DNA from: Haemophilus sp.
GTDB lineage: Bacteria; Pseudomonadota; Gammaproteobacteria; Enterobacterales; Pasteurellaceae
DNA: 64,000 nucleotides
Direction: 5' to 3'
Assembly: GCA_019423025.1 (NCBI GenBank)
Contig: JAHZCD010000004.1
Span: forward strand, 25,264-89,263
Positions 33,258 to 42,492 of this stretch are shown one piece after another. Position 1 is the stretch's first letter; each line of letters starts with the position of its first letter. The notes below the pieces were generated by a model. That model was given only the letters and a program-made list of their open reading frames with translations, did not search any database and was not told the DNA's origin. The position numbers and the translations under genes were made by a program.

Positions 33258-34772
33258 ATGACGCAGTCAAACGCAAAGCGTGAGACCTTTTCTGGTCGGA
33301 AAGCATTTATTATGGCGGCGATTGGATCCGCTGTTGGCTTAGGAAACATTTGGCGTTTCCCTTACACCACTTATGAAAACGGTGGCGGTGCATTTATTAT
33401 TCCTTACCTTATTGCACTTTTAACTGCCGGTATTCCATTGCTTTTCTTAGATTACGCAATCGGTCATCGCCATCGTGGTGGTGCACCGCTTTCTTATCGT
33501 CGCTTTAACCCACACTTTGAAGTGTTTGGTTGGTGGCAAGTAATGGTTAACGTCATCATCGGTCTTTACTACGCGGTAGTATTAGGTTGGGCGGCAAGCT
33601 ATACCTATTTCTCACTTAATTCTGCTTGGGGCGACCAACCGATTGATTTTTTCCTACACGAATTCTTAAAAATGGGCGATATCAGCAATGGTGTGAGCTT
33701 TGAGTTTGTCGGTATGGTAACAGGCCCATTAATTGCCGTATGGTTAGTAGCATTAGGCGTACTTTCTTTAGGTATTCAAAAAGGGATTTCTAAATCTTCA
33801 GATATCTTAATGCCTGTTTTAGTCGTGATGTTTGTGGCATTGGTGGTTTATTCTTTATTCTTACCAGGTGCAGAAAAAGGCTTGAACGCGTTATTTACAC
33901 CAGACTGGTCAAAACTCTCTAATCCGAGCGTGTGGATTGCGGCTTACGGTCAAATCTTCTTCTCTCTTTCCATCTGTTTCGGGATTATGATTACGTATGC
34001 ATCGTACTTGAAAAAAGATTCAGATTTAACAGGTAGCGGTTTAGTTGTTGGTTTTGCGAACTCAAGTTTTGAAGTGCTTGCCGGTATCGGTGTCTTTGCG
34101 GCATTAGGTTTCATCGCAACTGCACAAGGTGTAGAAGTGAGCGAAGTGGCAAAAGGTGGTATTGGTTTAGCCTTCTTTGCATTCCCAACCATTATTAATA
34201 AAGCACCATTCGGTGAAGTATTAGGGGTATTGTTCTTTGGTTCTTTAACCTTTGCGGCATTAACCTCATTTATCTCTGTTATTGAAGTAATCATTTCAGC
34301 GATTCAAGATAAACTCCGTTTGCGTCGAGCAAAAGCGACCTTTGTTGTTGGTTTACCAATGATGGTGGTGTCAGTCATTTTATTTGGTACCACAACCGGC
34401 TTACCAATGCTTGATGTATTTGATAAATTTGTGAACTACTTTGGTATTGTTGCAGTGGCATTTGTTTCATTAATTGTGATTGTAGCAAATGAAAAACTAG
34501 GCTTATTAGGCAACCACTTAAATCAAAGCTCTTCATTCAAAGTCGGTTTCTTATGGCGTTTATGCATTGTCATCACCACCGGTATTCTTGCCTTTATGTT
34601 ATTCAGTGAAGGTGCGAAAGTATTTACAGAAGGTTATGAAGGCTATCCAAGCTGGTTTGTAAATATCTTTGGTTGGGGCATGGCAATTTCGCTAGTGGTG
34701 GTTTCATTCATTCTTTCTCGTTTAAAATGGAAAAATGAAGACAACTTCAAGCTTGAAGAAAAAGGAGAATAA
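33258..34772 (+). CDS. Sodium-dependent transporter, NSS/SNF family
   Basis: Neurotransmitter:sodium symporter-like protein of 504 residues with 11-12 membrane helices. The N-terminal sodium/substrate signature GSAVGLGNIWRFPYTTYENG is complete. A MetS-type small subunit gene follows by 2 nt, so methionine or alanine is a likely substrate by analogy with Corynebacterium MetP/MetS. The ATG has AAAGGAA upstream. Confidence 0.93.
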   Translation: MTQSNAKRETFSGRKAFIMAAIGSAVGLGNIWRFPYTTYENGGGAFIIPYLIALLTAGIPLLFLDYAIGHRHRGGAPLSYRRFNPHFEVFGWWQVMVNVIIGLYYAVVLGWAASYTYFSLNSAWGDQPIDFFLHEFLKMGDISNGVSFEFVGMVTGPLIAVWLVALGVLSLGIQKGISKSSDILMPVLVVMFVALVVYSLFLPGAEKGLNALFTPDWSKLSNPSVWIAAYGQIFFSLSICFGIMITYASYLKKDSDLTGSGLVVGFANSSFEVLAGIGVFAALGFIATAQGVEVSEVAKGGIGLAFFAFPTIINKAPFGEVLGVLFFGSLTFAALTSFISVIEVIISAIQDKLRLRRAKATFVVGLPMMVVSVILFGTTTGLPMLDVFDKFVNYFGIVAVAFVSLIVIVANEKLGLLGNHLNQSSSFKVGFLWRLCIVITTGILAFMLFSEGAKVFTEGYEGYPSWFVNIFGWGMAISLVVVSFILSRLKWKNEDNFKLEEKGE

Positions 34773-34774
34773 AG

Positions 34775-34873
34775 ATGACAAGTATTGCAATTTCAATGAT
34801 GATTGTGGCGCTTTTAGTTATTTGGGGCGGCTTGATCTTTTCCTTAATCAGACTTCCAAAAGAAGAAAAATAA
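34775..34873 (+). CDS. MetS-like small subunit of NSS transporter
   Basis: A 32-residue protein with one membrane helix (MMIVALLVIWGGLIFSLI) and a charged tail LPKEEK. AAGGAG lies 8 nt before the ATG. It starts 2 nt after the transporter stop, as small subunits of bacterial NSS transporters do. Confidence 0.88.
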   Translation: MTSIAISMMIVALLVIWGGLIFSLIRLPKEEK

Positions 34874-34903
34874 GGTCAAAATTGACCGCACTTTGATATA
34901 AGT

Positions 34904-34930
34904 AGGGCGTGCTCAGCACGCCCTTTTTTG
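34904..34930 (+). terminator. Terminator of NSS transporter operon
   Basis: A 9-bp GC-rich stem AGGGCGTGC/GCACGCCCT with a TCA loop and six T. It lies next to the convergent cpdB stop. Confidence 0.93.
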
Positions 34931-36904
34931 TTATTTCGATAAATCGATTTGATATACCGCAAAGCCAACCTCATCGGTGCCGACTTTCTTCATTGGGTAT
35001 TGTGCATTATCTTGAATGAATTTCGCCGCTTGTTCGCTTGGCGAGGTTTCAAAACGCACGTCTAATTTATTGTTACCTTTAATCGGTGCAAAACGCCAGT
35101 TTTTATCCGCACTTGGGTTTACATGGCCATTTTTTTCGCTTTCTGCTTTGATGTAATCTGCAAGAATTTGACGGTTTTCATCTGGAGAAGCGTAAACAAT
35201 GTGTGCATCGCCCGTGCCTGGGAATTTATTACCGTAAGCACGATAGTTGTTAGTTGCAATTAAGAATTCTGCTTTTGGATCAACCGGTTTACCTTGGTAA
35301 GTTAAATTCACCACACGGTGTGAGTTCGGGTTAATCAATTTACATTCGCCGTCATAACGCGGTGGTTGAGTCAGGTCGAATTCATAATTTACGCCGTCAA
35401 TCACATCGTAGTTATAAGTACGGAAACCATCCCAATCAAGTAAAGATTGTGGTTTGTCACTTGTTGGATCGATTTGTTTAAACATCCCTGCGCTACATTC
35501 TAACCATTCTTTCAATTCTTCACCGGTTGCTTTTACCACAACTAATGTGTTCGGATAGAGGTATAAGTCTGCTGCGTTACGGAAGGTTAATTCACCTTTG
35601 TTCACTTCAGTATAGCCAGTAGGGTCATTTTTACGTCCGCCGGCTTTAAATGGTGCGCCCGCACTTAAAATTGGTAAGCCCGCCATTGCCGCAACACTTG
35701 GTGCTACCTTTTCCACATAAGCTTTTTGTGCTTGGTTCACAATTTGAATGGTTGGGTCATCTTGCACTAGGGCTAAGTAGCTATACATGTTATCGGTCGC
35801 TTTACCGATTGGCTGTGCCACGAATTCACGGGTGGCTTCATGCACAGGTTTTAAAAGTGCGGTCAATTCTGCATCACTTTCTGTGGTCGCTTTTTTGTTT
35901 TCTGCATCGTAAATTGGACGAAGAGCCGCTTTACCATCAGCCACTAACCATTTGCCGTTGTGTTGAGCAAGGGTTAAGTCAATCACACTGATGTTGTTTG
36001 CCCAGTAACCTGCCATACTTTCAGGCACGCCTTTCACAGTACCTTTAGCAATATCCGCATTCGGTGATTTGGCGAACTCTTTATTCGGGAATAAACGGTG
36101 AGAGTGACCAAAAACAATCGCATCAATGTGTGGTACATCAGCAAGATAGAATGCTGAGTTTTCTGCACCTTCTTGATATGGCTCGTCAGATGGGCCAGTA
36201 TGTGCAAGTGCCACAATAATATCTGCGCCTTTTTGTTTCATTTCTGGCACATATTTTTGTGCAGTTTTCACGATATCGCGAGTTTCTACTTTGCCTTGTA
36301 AGTTTGCTTTATCCCACACCATAATTTGTGGTGGCACAAAACCGATATAACCGATGTTTAGTTTATGTGTTTTACCTTGGCTATCCACCACTTCTTTGGT
36401 TTGAATGACATAAGGCGTGAAATAGGGCTCTTCAGTACCGACTTTCACTACGTTGGCATTGATGATTGGGAATTTCGCTTGTTTAATCGCATCAGCTAAA
36501 TAATCTAAGCCATAGTTAAATTCGTGGTTACCTAATGTGCCCACTTCATAGTGCATCGCATTTAAGCAATCTACAGCAGGGTTTGGTTTGCCTTCTTTAT
36601 AACCTTTCGCTGCTTGATAGTCAGCAATTGGGTTACCTTGGATTAAGTCACCGTTATCAACTAAAACGCTGTTTTTCACCTCTTTACGCGCTTGACGAAT
36701 CAAGCTTGCTGCACGGGTAAAACCGAATTTCTCTGTAGGTGCATCTTTGTAGTAATCGAAGTCAGTTAAAAAACTGTGAATATCGGTCGTTGCTACGATA
36801 CGTAAATCGACTTGTGTGTCGCTTTTCGCAAAAGCAAAACGGCTCGCACTCAACGCTAAAATGCTGCTTGCGCCAAGTTGGATGAAATCTCTTCTGTTGA
36901 TCAT
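34931..36904 (-). CDS. cpdB: 2',3'-cyclic-nucleotide 2'-phosphodiesterase/3'-nucleotidase
   Basis: Periplasmic bifunctional enzyme of 657 residues that frees nucleosides and phosphate from cyclic and 3'-nucleotides. The metallophosphatase motifs are TTDIHSF (D41, H43), DNGDLIQGNP, GTLGNHEFNYG and FGHSHRLFP; a C-terminal 5'-nucleotidase domain binds the base. The signal peptide carries twin arginines (INRRDFIQLG) ahead of a hydrophobic stretch and AFA, so it may use the Tat route. A perfect CRP site lies 86 bp upstream, fitting catabolite control. Confidence 0.96.
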   Translation of the reverse strand: MINRRDFIQLGASSILALSASRFAFAKSDTQVDLRIVATTDIHSFLTDFDYYKDAPTEKFGFTRAASLIRQARKEVKNSVLVDNGDLIQGNPIADYQAAKGYKEGKPNPAVDCLNAMHYEVGTLGNHEFNYGLDYLADAIKQAKFPIINANVVKVGTEEPYFTPYVIQTKEVVDSQGKTHKLNIGYIGFVPPQIMVWDKANLQGKVETRDIVKTAQKYVPEMKQKGADIIVALAHTGPSDEPYQEGAENSAFYLADVPHIDAIVFGHSHRLFPNKEFAKSPNADIAKGTVKGVPESMAGYWANNISVIDLTLAQHNGKWLVADGKAALRPIYDAENKKATTESDAELTALLKPVHEATREFVAQPIGKATDNMYSYLALVQDDPTIQIVNQAQKAYVEKVAPSVAAMAGLPILSAGAPFKAGGRKNDPTGYTEVNKGELTFRNAADLYLYPNTLVVVKATGEELKEWLECSAGMFKQIDPTSDKPQSLLDWDGFRTYNYDVIDGVNYEFDLTQPPRYDGECKLINPNSHRVVNLTYQGKPVDPKAEFLIATNNYRAYGNKFPGTGDAHIVYASPDENRQILADYIKAESEKNGHVNPSADKNWRFAPIKGNNKLDVRFETSPSEQAAKFIQDNAQYPMKKVGTDEVGFAVYQIDLSK

Positions 36905-36989
36905 ATGTGCTCCTGTTGTGTGAGAATCGACGGGATTTTAAATCTCTTTTATATATAAAGAAAGCGCAATATAAAGTTCTGGGATGAAG

Positions 36990-37005
36990 TGTGATGAGCA
37001 TCACA
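36990..37005. promoter_or_regulatory. CRP-binding site
   Basis: TGTGA-TGAGCA-TCACA, an exact match to the CRP consensus TGTGA-N6-TCACA, in the 232-bp gap between divergent cpdB and ornithine carbamoyltransferase. It could serve either gene. It is the canonical, not the Sxy-dependent (TGCGA), type. Confidence 0.85.
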
Positions 37006-37136
37006 AAATAAAGGATTGAATTTTGTTGCAAAACTCCGCATTTGGGACAAAAATAGGCTATCCAATCCACTAGAAATTAAGTCATTCATAGTAAGGTAGC
37101 CTGCATTTATTGATGGCATCCGATAAGGAGATCGCT

Positions 37137-38141
37137 ATGGCTTTTAATCTTAAAAATAGACACCTATTGAGTCTTGTTCATCATTCAGAACGCGAAATTA
37201 ATTATTTGTTAGATTTATCACGTGATTTGAAACGTGCTAAATATGCAGGAACAGAGCAACCTCAGCTTAAAGGTAAAAATATCGCACTTATTTTTGAAAA
37301 GACATCAACGCGTACTCGTTGTGCCTTTGAAGTAGCGGCTCATGATCAAGGTGCACAAGTGACTTACATTGATCCAAATTCCTCTCAGATTGGACATAAA
37401 GAAAGCATGAAAGACACCGCGAGAGTTCTCGGGCGAATGTATGATGCGATTGAGTATCGAGGTTTTAAACAAAGTACCGTGCAAGAACTTGCGGATTATG
37501 CTGGAGTGCCGGTGTTTAATGGTTTAACGGATGAGTTTCATCCTACACAAATGCTCGCGGATGTTCTCACGATGATTGAGCATTGTGACAAACCACTTCA
37601 TCAAATAAGTTATGTGTATATTGGTGACGCACGCAATAACATGGGGAATTCTCTTTTACTAATTGGATCAAAACTCGGGATGGATGTGCGAATTTGCGGC
37701 CCTAAGGCCCTATTACCTGAAGATAGCTTTATTGAAATGTGTAAAGGTTTTGCTAAAGAAAGCGGTGCGCGGATTACTGTAACGGATGATATCGATAAAG
37801 CTGTAAGCGGCGTTGATTTTGTGCATACTGATGTTTGGGTTTCAATGGGTGAGCCATTAGAGGCTTGGGGAGAACGTATTAAGTTATTGCTTCCTTATCA
37901 AGTAACGCCTGAACTCATGAAGCGTACAGGCAATCCAAAAGTAAAATTTATGCACTGTTTACCTGCATTCCATAATAGCGAAACCAAAGTGGGTCGCCAA
38001 ATTGCTGAAAAGTATCCTGAATTAGCGAACGGCATTGAAGTGACTGAAGAGGTGTTTGAATCGCCGATGAATATTGCATTTGATCAAGCAGAAAACCGTA
38101 TGCATACGATTAAAGCAGTCATGGTAGCGAGTTTAGCTTAG
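37137..38141 (+). CDS. argF: Ornithine carbamoyltransferase
   Basis: Converts ornithine and carbamoyl phosphate to citrulline, or the reverse in arginine breakdown. It is 334 residues. The carbamoyl phosphate loop is STRTR at 57-61; DEFHPTQ and the ornithine motif KFMHCLPAFH are present. AAGGAG lies 6 nt before the ATG. In H. influenzae the orthologue is named arcB for a catabolic role; no arcC (carbamate kinase) is adjacent here. It lies upstream of the ornithine decarboxylase unit. Confidence 0.95.
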   Translation: MAFNLKNRHLLSLVHHSEREINYLLDLSRDLKRAKYAGTEQPQLKGKNIALIFEKTSTRTRCAFEVAAHDQGAQVTYIDPNSSQIGHKESMKDTARVLGRMYDAIEYRGFKQSTVQELADYAGVPVFNGLTDEFHPTQMLADVLTMIEHCDKPLHQISYVYIGDARNNMGNSLLLIGSKLGMDVRICGPKALLPEDSFIEMCKGFAKESGARITVTDDIDKAVSGVDFVHTDVWVSMGEPLEAWGERIKLLLPYQVTPELMKRTGNPKVKFMHCLPAFHNSETKVGRQIAEKYPELANGIEVTEEVFESPMNIAFDQAENRMHTIKAVMVASLA

Positions 38142-38246
38142 TAAAGATCTCGATAAATGAGTACATTTATTAATCATCTATTTTAAGAATAATTTATTTC
38201 CATACTTTTGTGATTTTATTTTTTATGTGAAAAATTAAATTTATTT

Positions 38247-38308
38247 TTTGATAATGATCACATTTTTTGAAAAATATTATTGACATGATATTTACACAAG
38301 CAGAGAAT
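38247..38308 (+). promoter_or_regulatory. speFL-speF promoter with possible CRP site
   Basis: TTGACA at 38280-38285 with a poor -10 17 bp on (GAGAAT) or the overlapping GAATAT. A CRP-like site TTTGA-TAATGA-TCACA (38247-38262, one mismatch) is centred about 61 bp before the expected start, the class I activator position. Confidence 0.5.
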
Positions 38309-38352
38309 ATACCCAACTAAGGTTAGTTTAGATAGAAAGAGGAAATTTTTCT

Positions 38353-38547
38353 ATGCTACTTCGTACATATATACACAGATACGTCCATACGAAAGTATTG
38401 AGACTTTTACGGTTTAATCCGATAAAAGGTCGTTCTTTGATGGCGCATATCCGTCGTACACGTCATATTATGATGCCATCGCATCGTTCTTGCTTCTCAT
38501 ATTCAGTATTTGCTTCTCAAAACAAACCATCCAACACGGCTCTCTAA
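38353..38547 (+). CDS. speFL: Ornithine-sensing leader peptide SpeFL
   Basis: Arrest peptide that stalls its own ribosome when ornithine is high and so permits speF expression. The core HIRRTRHIMMPSHRSCFSYS aligns with E. coli SpeFL (HIRRTTHIM, AHRNSF). Two starts are possible. ATG at 38353 has a good GAGGAAA site and gives 64 residues with a basic extension. ATG at 38440 (MAHIRRT) gives 35 residues, close to the 34 of E. coli. The stop codon lies inside the 5' arm of a strong hairpin, so a stalled ribosome would keep it open. speF begins 253 nt downstream. Confidence 0.88.
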   Translation: MLLRTYIHRYVHTKVLRLLRFNPIKGRSLMAHIRRTRHIMMPSHRSCFSYSVFASQNKPSNTAL

Positions 38548-38574
38548 ACAGAGTTGTTCTCTCTGTTTAGAGAG
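38540..38574 (+). promoter_or_regulatory. Hairpin overlapping speFL stop
   Basis: A 14-bp perfect stem CTCTCTAAACAGAG/CTCTGTTTAGAGAG with a 7-nt loop. The speFL stop codon (38545-38547) is in the first arm. It probably belongs to the ornithine-dependent switch in the speF leader. The remaining 226 nt up to speF hold no other gene. Confidence 0.8.
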
Positions 38575-38800
38575 TCTCCACAGATTAATTTCTGAATATT
38601 TTTGTATTGTCTAGAACAGGCAAGAAATATTTTGTGAAATTAACTTAATCTTATTTAATTTAAAATAAAAAATTCTTACTTTAGTTTTTTTATATAAAAA
38701 TCTAGAGTGGGTTGTTTTATTCTAAATAAATCTATTGTGTTATTAAAATTAATAATGCAGGGTAACTTTACGTCAAAAAAATAAATAAAAGGAGTTTATT

Positions 38801-40963
38801 ATGCCAAACTTAAAAATTGCATATAGTCCAAAAGTTGAACAATATTTCTCTACAAATAGAGAATTAGTTGAAATTACCAAAACAGACTTTACTGATGTTG
38901 CCGCTATTGTGTTGACATCAGGGGATGTAGGTGAATACCTTGAACGTATTCAAGCAACAAATTTTGGTATCCCAGTATTTGTTGTTCAAACTGAAGAAGA
39001 ACAAGTTGATCCGAAATTCTATGATGCTATTTATCATATTCAAGATTTAAATGGTTATGACATTAAGCTTTATAGCCGTCAAATCGAAACTGCTGCAAGA
39101 CTTTATGAAGAAAAAATGTTACCTCCATTCTTCAAAATGTTAAGTGAATATGTAGAAATGGGTAATATTGCTTTTGACTGTCCGGGACACCAAGGTGGTC
39201 AATACTACCGTAAACATCCAGCTGGTCGCTTCCTTTATGACTTCTATGGTGAAAATATTTTCCGTTCAGATATTTGTAATGCTGACGTGAAATTAGGTGA
39301 CTTGTTAATTCACGAAGGTGCAGCTTGTGATGCACAAAAATATGCGGCTCAAGTATTCAATGCAGATAAAACTTACTTCGTATTAAATGGTACATCTTCT
39401 TCAAACAAAGTTGCGTTAAATGCTGTATTAGCTCCGGGCGATTTAGTGTTATTTGACCGTAATAACCACAAATCAAACCACCATGGTGCATTAATTCAAG
39501 CGGGTGCAACCCCAATTTACTTAGAAACTGCACGTAACCCATTTGGTTTCATTGGTGGTATCGACAGTCACTGCTTCGAAGAAGATTATTTGAAATCATT
39601 AATTAAAGAAGTCGCACCTGAAAAATTAAACCAAAAACGTCCATTCCGTTTAGCAGTTATTCAATTAGGTACTTATGACGGTACAATTTATAACGCACGT
39701 CAAGTGGTAGATAAAATTGGTCATCTTTGTGACTACATCTTATTCGACTCTGCATGGGTAGGTTATGAACAATTCATTCCAATGATGAAAGACTGCTCTC
39801 CATTATTGCTTGAATTAAATGAAAACGACCCAGGTATTTTAGTGACCCAATCTGTTCATAAACAACAAGCAGGTTTCTCACAAACTTCACAAATTCACAA
39901 AAAAGATAAACACATTAAAGGTCAAGATCGTTATGTAAACCACAAACGTTTCAATAACGCCTTTATGTTACATGCGTCAACCAGTCCGTTCTATCCATTA
40001 TTTGCGGCATTAGATGTGAATGCGAAAATTCAAGGTAGTGAAGCAGGTCGTCGTTTATGGCATGAATGTGTGAAAGTAGGTATCGAAGCACGTAAATTAG
40101 TATTAAATCACTGTGAATTAATTCGTCCATTTATTCCAACCACAATTAAAGGTAAAAAATGGCAAGATTATGACACAGAAGAAATTGCAACTAATCTCGA
40201 ATTCTTCAAATTCCACCCAACAGATACATGGCATAAATTTGAAGGCTATGCTGATGAACAATACTTCGTTGACCCATGTAAATTCTTGCTTACCACTCCA
40301 GGTATCAGCTTAGAAACCGGTGAATATGAAAAATTTGGTGTACCAGCAACTATTCTTGCAAACTACTTACGTGAAAACGGTATTATTCCGGAAAAATGTG
40401 ACTTGAACTCAATCTTATTCTTGCTCACTCCGGCAGAAACTCTTACCAAAATGCAAACTTTGGTTGCTCAAATCGCCTTGTTTGAAAAACACATTAAACA
40501 AGACTCTTTATTAAAAGATGTATTGCCAACTGTGTATAAAAACAATGAAGACCGTTACAAAGGCTATACCATCCGTCAATTATGCCAAGAAATGCATGAT
40601 CTTTATGTAAGCCGCAATGTAAAACAACTTCAAAAAGACCTATTCCGCAAAGCAACATTACCGGAATATGCGTTAAATCCACACGATGCGAATATTGAAT
40701 TCGTTCGTAACAAAGTTGAACTTGTTCCATTAACAGACATTGTTGGTCGTGTAGCTGCGGAAGGTGCGTTACCTTATCCTCCAGGTGTGTTATGTGTGGT
40801 GCCAGGAGAAAGATGGAGTCCAACTGCACAAAAATACTTCCTTGCATTAGAAGAAGGTATCAACACATTACCTGGCTTTGCACCTGAAATCCAAGGGGTT
40901 TACTTACAAAAAGACCCTGATGGACGTACTCGTGCATATGGCTATGTTTTAACTGACTATTAA
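38801..40963 (+). CDS. speF: Ornithine decarboxylase, inducible
   Basis: PLP enzyme of the large bacterial (fold-type I) group that makes putrescine from ornithine. It is 720 residues with an N-terminal response-regulator-like wing domain. The PLP lysine is Lys354 in SVHKQQAGFSQ; the conserved blocks AFDCPGHQGGQYYRKHP and LNGTSSSNKVALNAVL are present. The AGGAG site and ATG lie behind a 250-nt leader with speFL. With potE it forms the acid-resistance and polyamine unit. Confidence 0.97.
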   Translation: MPNLKIAYSPKVEQYFSTNRELVEITKTDFTDVAAIVLTSGDVGEYLERIQATNFGIPVFVVQTEEEQVDPKFYDAIYHIQDLNGYDIKLYSRQIETAARLYEEKMLPPFFKMLSEYVEMGNIAFDCPGHQGGQYYRKHPAGRFLYDFYGENIFRSDICNADVKLGDLLIHEGAACDAQKYAAQVFNADKTYFVLNGTSSSNKVALNAVLAPGDLVLFDRNNHKSNHHGALIQAGATPIYLETARNPFGFIGGIDSHCFEEDYLKSLIKEVAPEKLNQKRPFRLAVIQLGTYDGTIYNARQVVDKIGHLCDYILFDSAWVGYEQFIPMMKDCSPLLLELNENDPGILVTQSVHKQQAGFSQTSQIHKKDKHIKGQDRYVNHKRFNNAFMLHASTSPFYPLFAALDVNAKIQGSEAGRRLWHECVKVGIEARKLVLNHCELIRPFIPTTIKGKKWQDYDTEEIATNLEFFKFHPTDTWHKFEGYADEQYFVDPCKFLLTTPGISLETGEYEKFGVPATILANYLRENGIIPEKCDLNSILFLLTPAETLTKMQTLVAQIALFEKHIKQDSLLKDVLPTVYKNNEDRYKGYTIRQLCQEMHDLYVSRNVKQLQKDLFRKATLPEYALNPHDANIEFVRNKVELVPLTDIVGRVAAEGALPYPPGVLCVVPGERWSPTAQKYFLALEEGINTLPGFAPEIQGVYLQKDPDGRTRAYGYVLTDY

Positions 40964-41015
40964 TGAAGTGAGGTTATGAGGTTTTTCCTCATAACCCTCT
41001 CAGCACAAACAAAAA

Positions 41016-41053
41016 AAGTGCGGTTAAAAACATCTGATTTTTTGACCGCACTT
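41016..41053 (+). promoter_or_regulatory. Intercistronic uptake-sequence hairpin
   Basis: Inverted exact uptake sequences AAGTGCGGT (41016-41024) and ACCGCACTT (41045-41053) form a stem extended by A/T pairs. No T-run follows on the plus strand; instead GTAGGAG, the potE ribosome binding site, comes at once. It may attenuate or stabilise rather than end the speF transcript. Confidence 0.6.
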
Positions 41054-41068
41054 GTAGGAGTATAAATT

Positions 41069-42385
41069 ATGAGTGCTAAAAGTAATAAAATTGGTGTGGT
41101 ACAACTCACCATTCTTACCATGGTTAATATGATGGGTTCCGGTATCATTATGTTACCGACCAAATTAGCCGAAATTGGGACTATTTCCATCGTTTCTTGG
41201 CTTGTAACAGCCGTTGGTTCAACAGCCTTAGCTTACGCATTCGCACAATGCGGTATGTTCAGTAAAAAATCTGGTGGTATGGGCGGTTATGCGGAATACT
41301 CTTTCGGTAAAGCTGGTAACTTCATGGCAAACTATACTTATGGTGTGTCATTAGTTATTGCGAATACTGCGATTGCGATTTCTGCTGTAGGTTATGGTTC
41401 TGAGTTCCTTGGTGCAACCCTTTCTCCACTTTCTATTGCATTATGGACGATCTTCACTCTTTGGCTTGCGACTATTCTTAACTTCGGTGGTGCAAGAATT
41501 ACGGGTAACATCAGTTCATTCACCATTTGGGGTGTAATTATTCCTGTGGTAGGTATTTCAATCATTGGTTGGAAATGGTTTGATGGTTCAATGTATGTAA
41601 ACTCTTGGAACCCACACAATGTGCCTACTTTTGAAGCGATCGGTGTATCTATTTCAATGACATTATGGGCATTCTTAGGGTTAGAGTCTGCTTGTGCGAA
41701 TTCTGATGCGGTTGAAAATCCAGAGAAAAACGTACCAATCGCGGTACTTGGTGGTACTTTAGGTGCAGCGGTAATTTATATCGTTTCTACTAACGTTATC
41801 GCAGGTATTGTTCCTAACCTTGAACTTGCTAACTCAACTGCACCGTTCGGTTTAGCCTTTGCTCATATGTTTGATGAAACAATCGGTAAAGTTATCATGG
41901 GCTTAATGGTGATGTCTTGTTTCGGTTCATTATTAGGTTGGCAGTTCACTATTGCTCAAGTATTTAAATCTTCAGCGGAAGAAGGTTATTTCCCAGCATT
42001 CTTCAAAAAAGTTACTAGCAAAGATGCACCTATCGTTGGTATGGTAACCATCACTGCGTTACAAACATTACTATCATTAATGACAATCAGCCCATCATTA
42101 AATAAACAATTCAATGTGCTGGTTGACCTAGCGGTAGTAACAAACGTTATTCCATACTTGCTCTCAATGGCTGCACTTCCCGTATTGTTGAAAACTGAAA
42201 ACGTTCCTTACCAAAAATACAAAAAAACTGTTCTTGTTGCCTTTATTGGTTCAGTCTATAGTATCTATGCGCTTTATGCTGCGGGTGAACAAGCGATGCT
42301 ATACGGTTCAATTGTGACCTTTATCGGTTGGACATTGTATGGTTTTGTTTCTTACAAATTTGACCTTAAAAAATCTCAAGCTTAA
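41069..42385 (+). CDS. potE: Putrescine/ornithine antiporter PotE
   Basis: A 438-residue APC-family transporter with 12 predicted membrane helices that exchanges putrescine for ornithine. The N-terminal signature LTMVNMMGSGIIMLPTKLAE and Glu/Trp-rich regions match PotE. It lies 105 nt behind speF on the same strand, and both are needed for ornithine-dependent acid resistance. Confidence 0.96.
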   Translation: MSAKSNKIGVVQLTILTMVNMMGSGIIMLPTKLAEIGTISIVSWLVTAVGSTALAYAFAQCGMFSKKSGGMGGYAEYSFGKAGNFMANYTYGVSLVIANTAIAISAVGYGSEFLGATLSPLSIALWTIFTLWLATILNFGGARITGNISSFTIWGVIIPVVGISIIGWKWFDGSMYVNSWNPHNVPTFEAIGVSISMTLWAFLGLESACANSDAVENPEKNVPIAVLGGTLGAAVIYIVSTNVIAGIVPNLELANSTAPFGLAFAHMFDETIGKVIMGLMVMSCFGSLLGWQFTIAQVFKSSAEEGYFPAFFKKVTSKDAPIVGMVTITALQTLLSLMTISPSLNKQFNVLVDLAVVTNVIPYLLSMAALPVLLKTENVPYQKYKKTVLVAFIGSVYSIYALYAAGEQAMLYGSIVTFIGWTLYGFVSYKFDLKKSQA

Positions 42386-42397
42386 TTAAAAAAGAAA

Positions 42398-42425
42398 AGC
42401 CTACATCTTCATGTAGGCTCTTTCG
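42398..42425 (+). terminator. potE terminator
   Basis: A 9-bp stem AGCCTACAT/ATGTAGGCT with a CTTC tetraloop and a short T-rich tail. Confidence 0.85.
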
Positions 42426-42447
42426 AGTAGTAATAAGCTTAAAGTAT

Positions 42448-42491
42448 AAAAGAGCGGTTGAAAATTTAATTGTTTTCAACCGCTCTTTTTA
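42448..42491. terminator. Terminator downstream of rseC
   Basis: A 17-bp stem AAAAGAGCGGTTGAAAA/TTTTCAACCGCTCTTTT with an 8-nt loop. It ends the minus-strand trmA-rsmJ-rseC unit and backs up the potE terminator. Confidence 0.88.
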
Positions 42492-42492
42492 T

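Noticed and set aside
36762..37070. 102-codon minus-strand frame over the cpdB start
   Set aside because: It overlaps the cpdB signal-peptide region and the CRP site and has low-complexity, non-protein-like composition.
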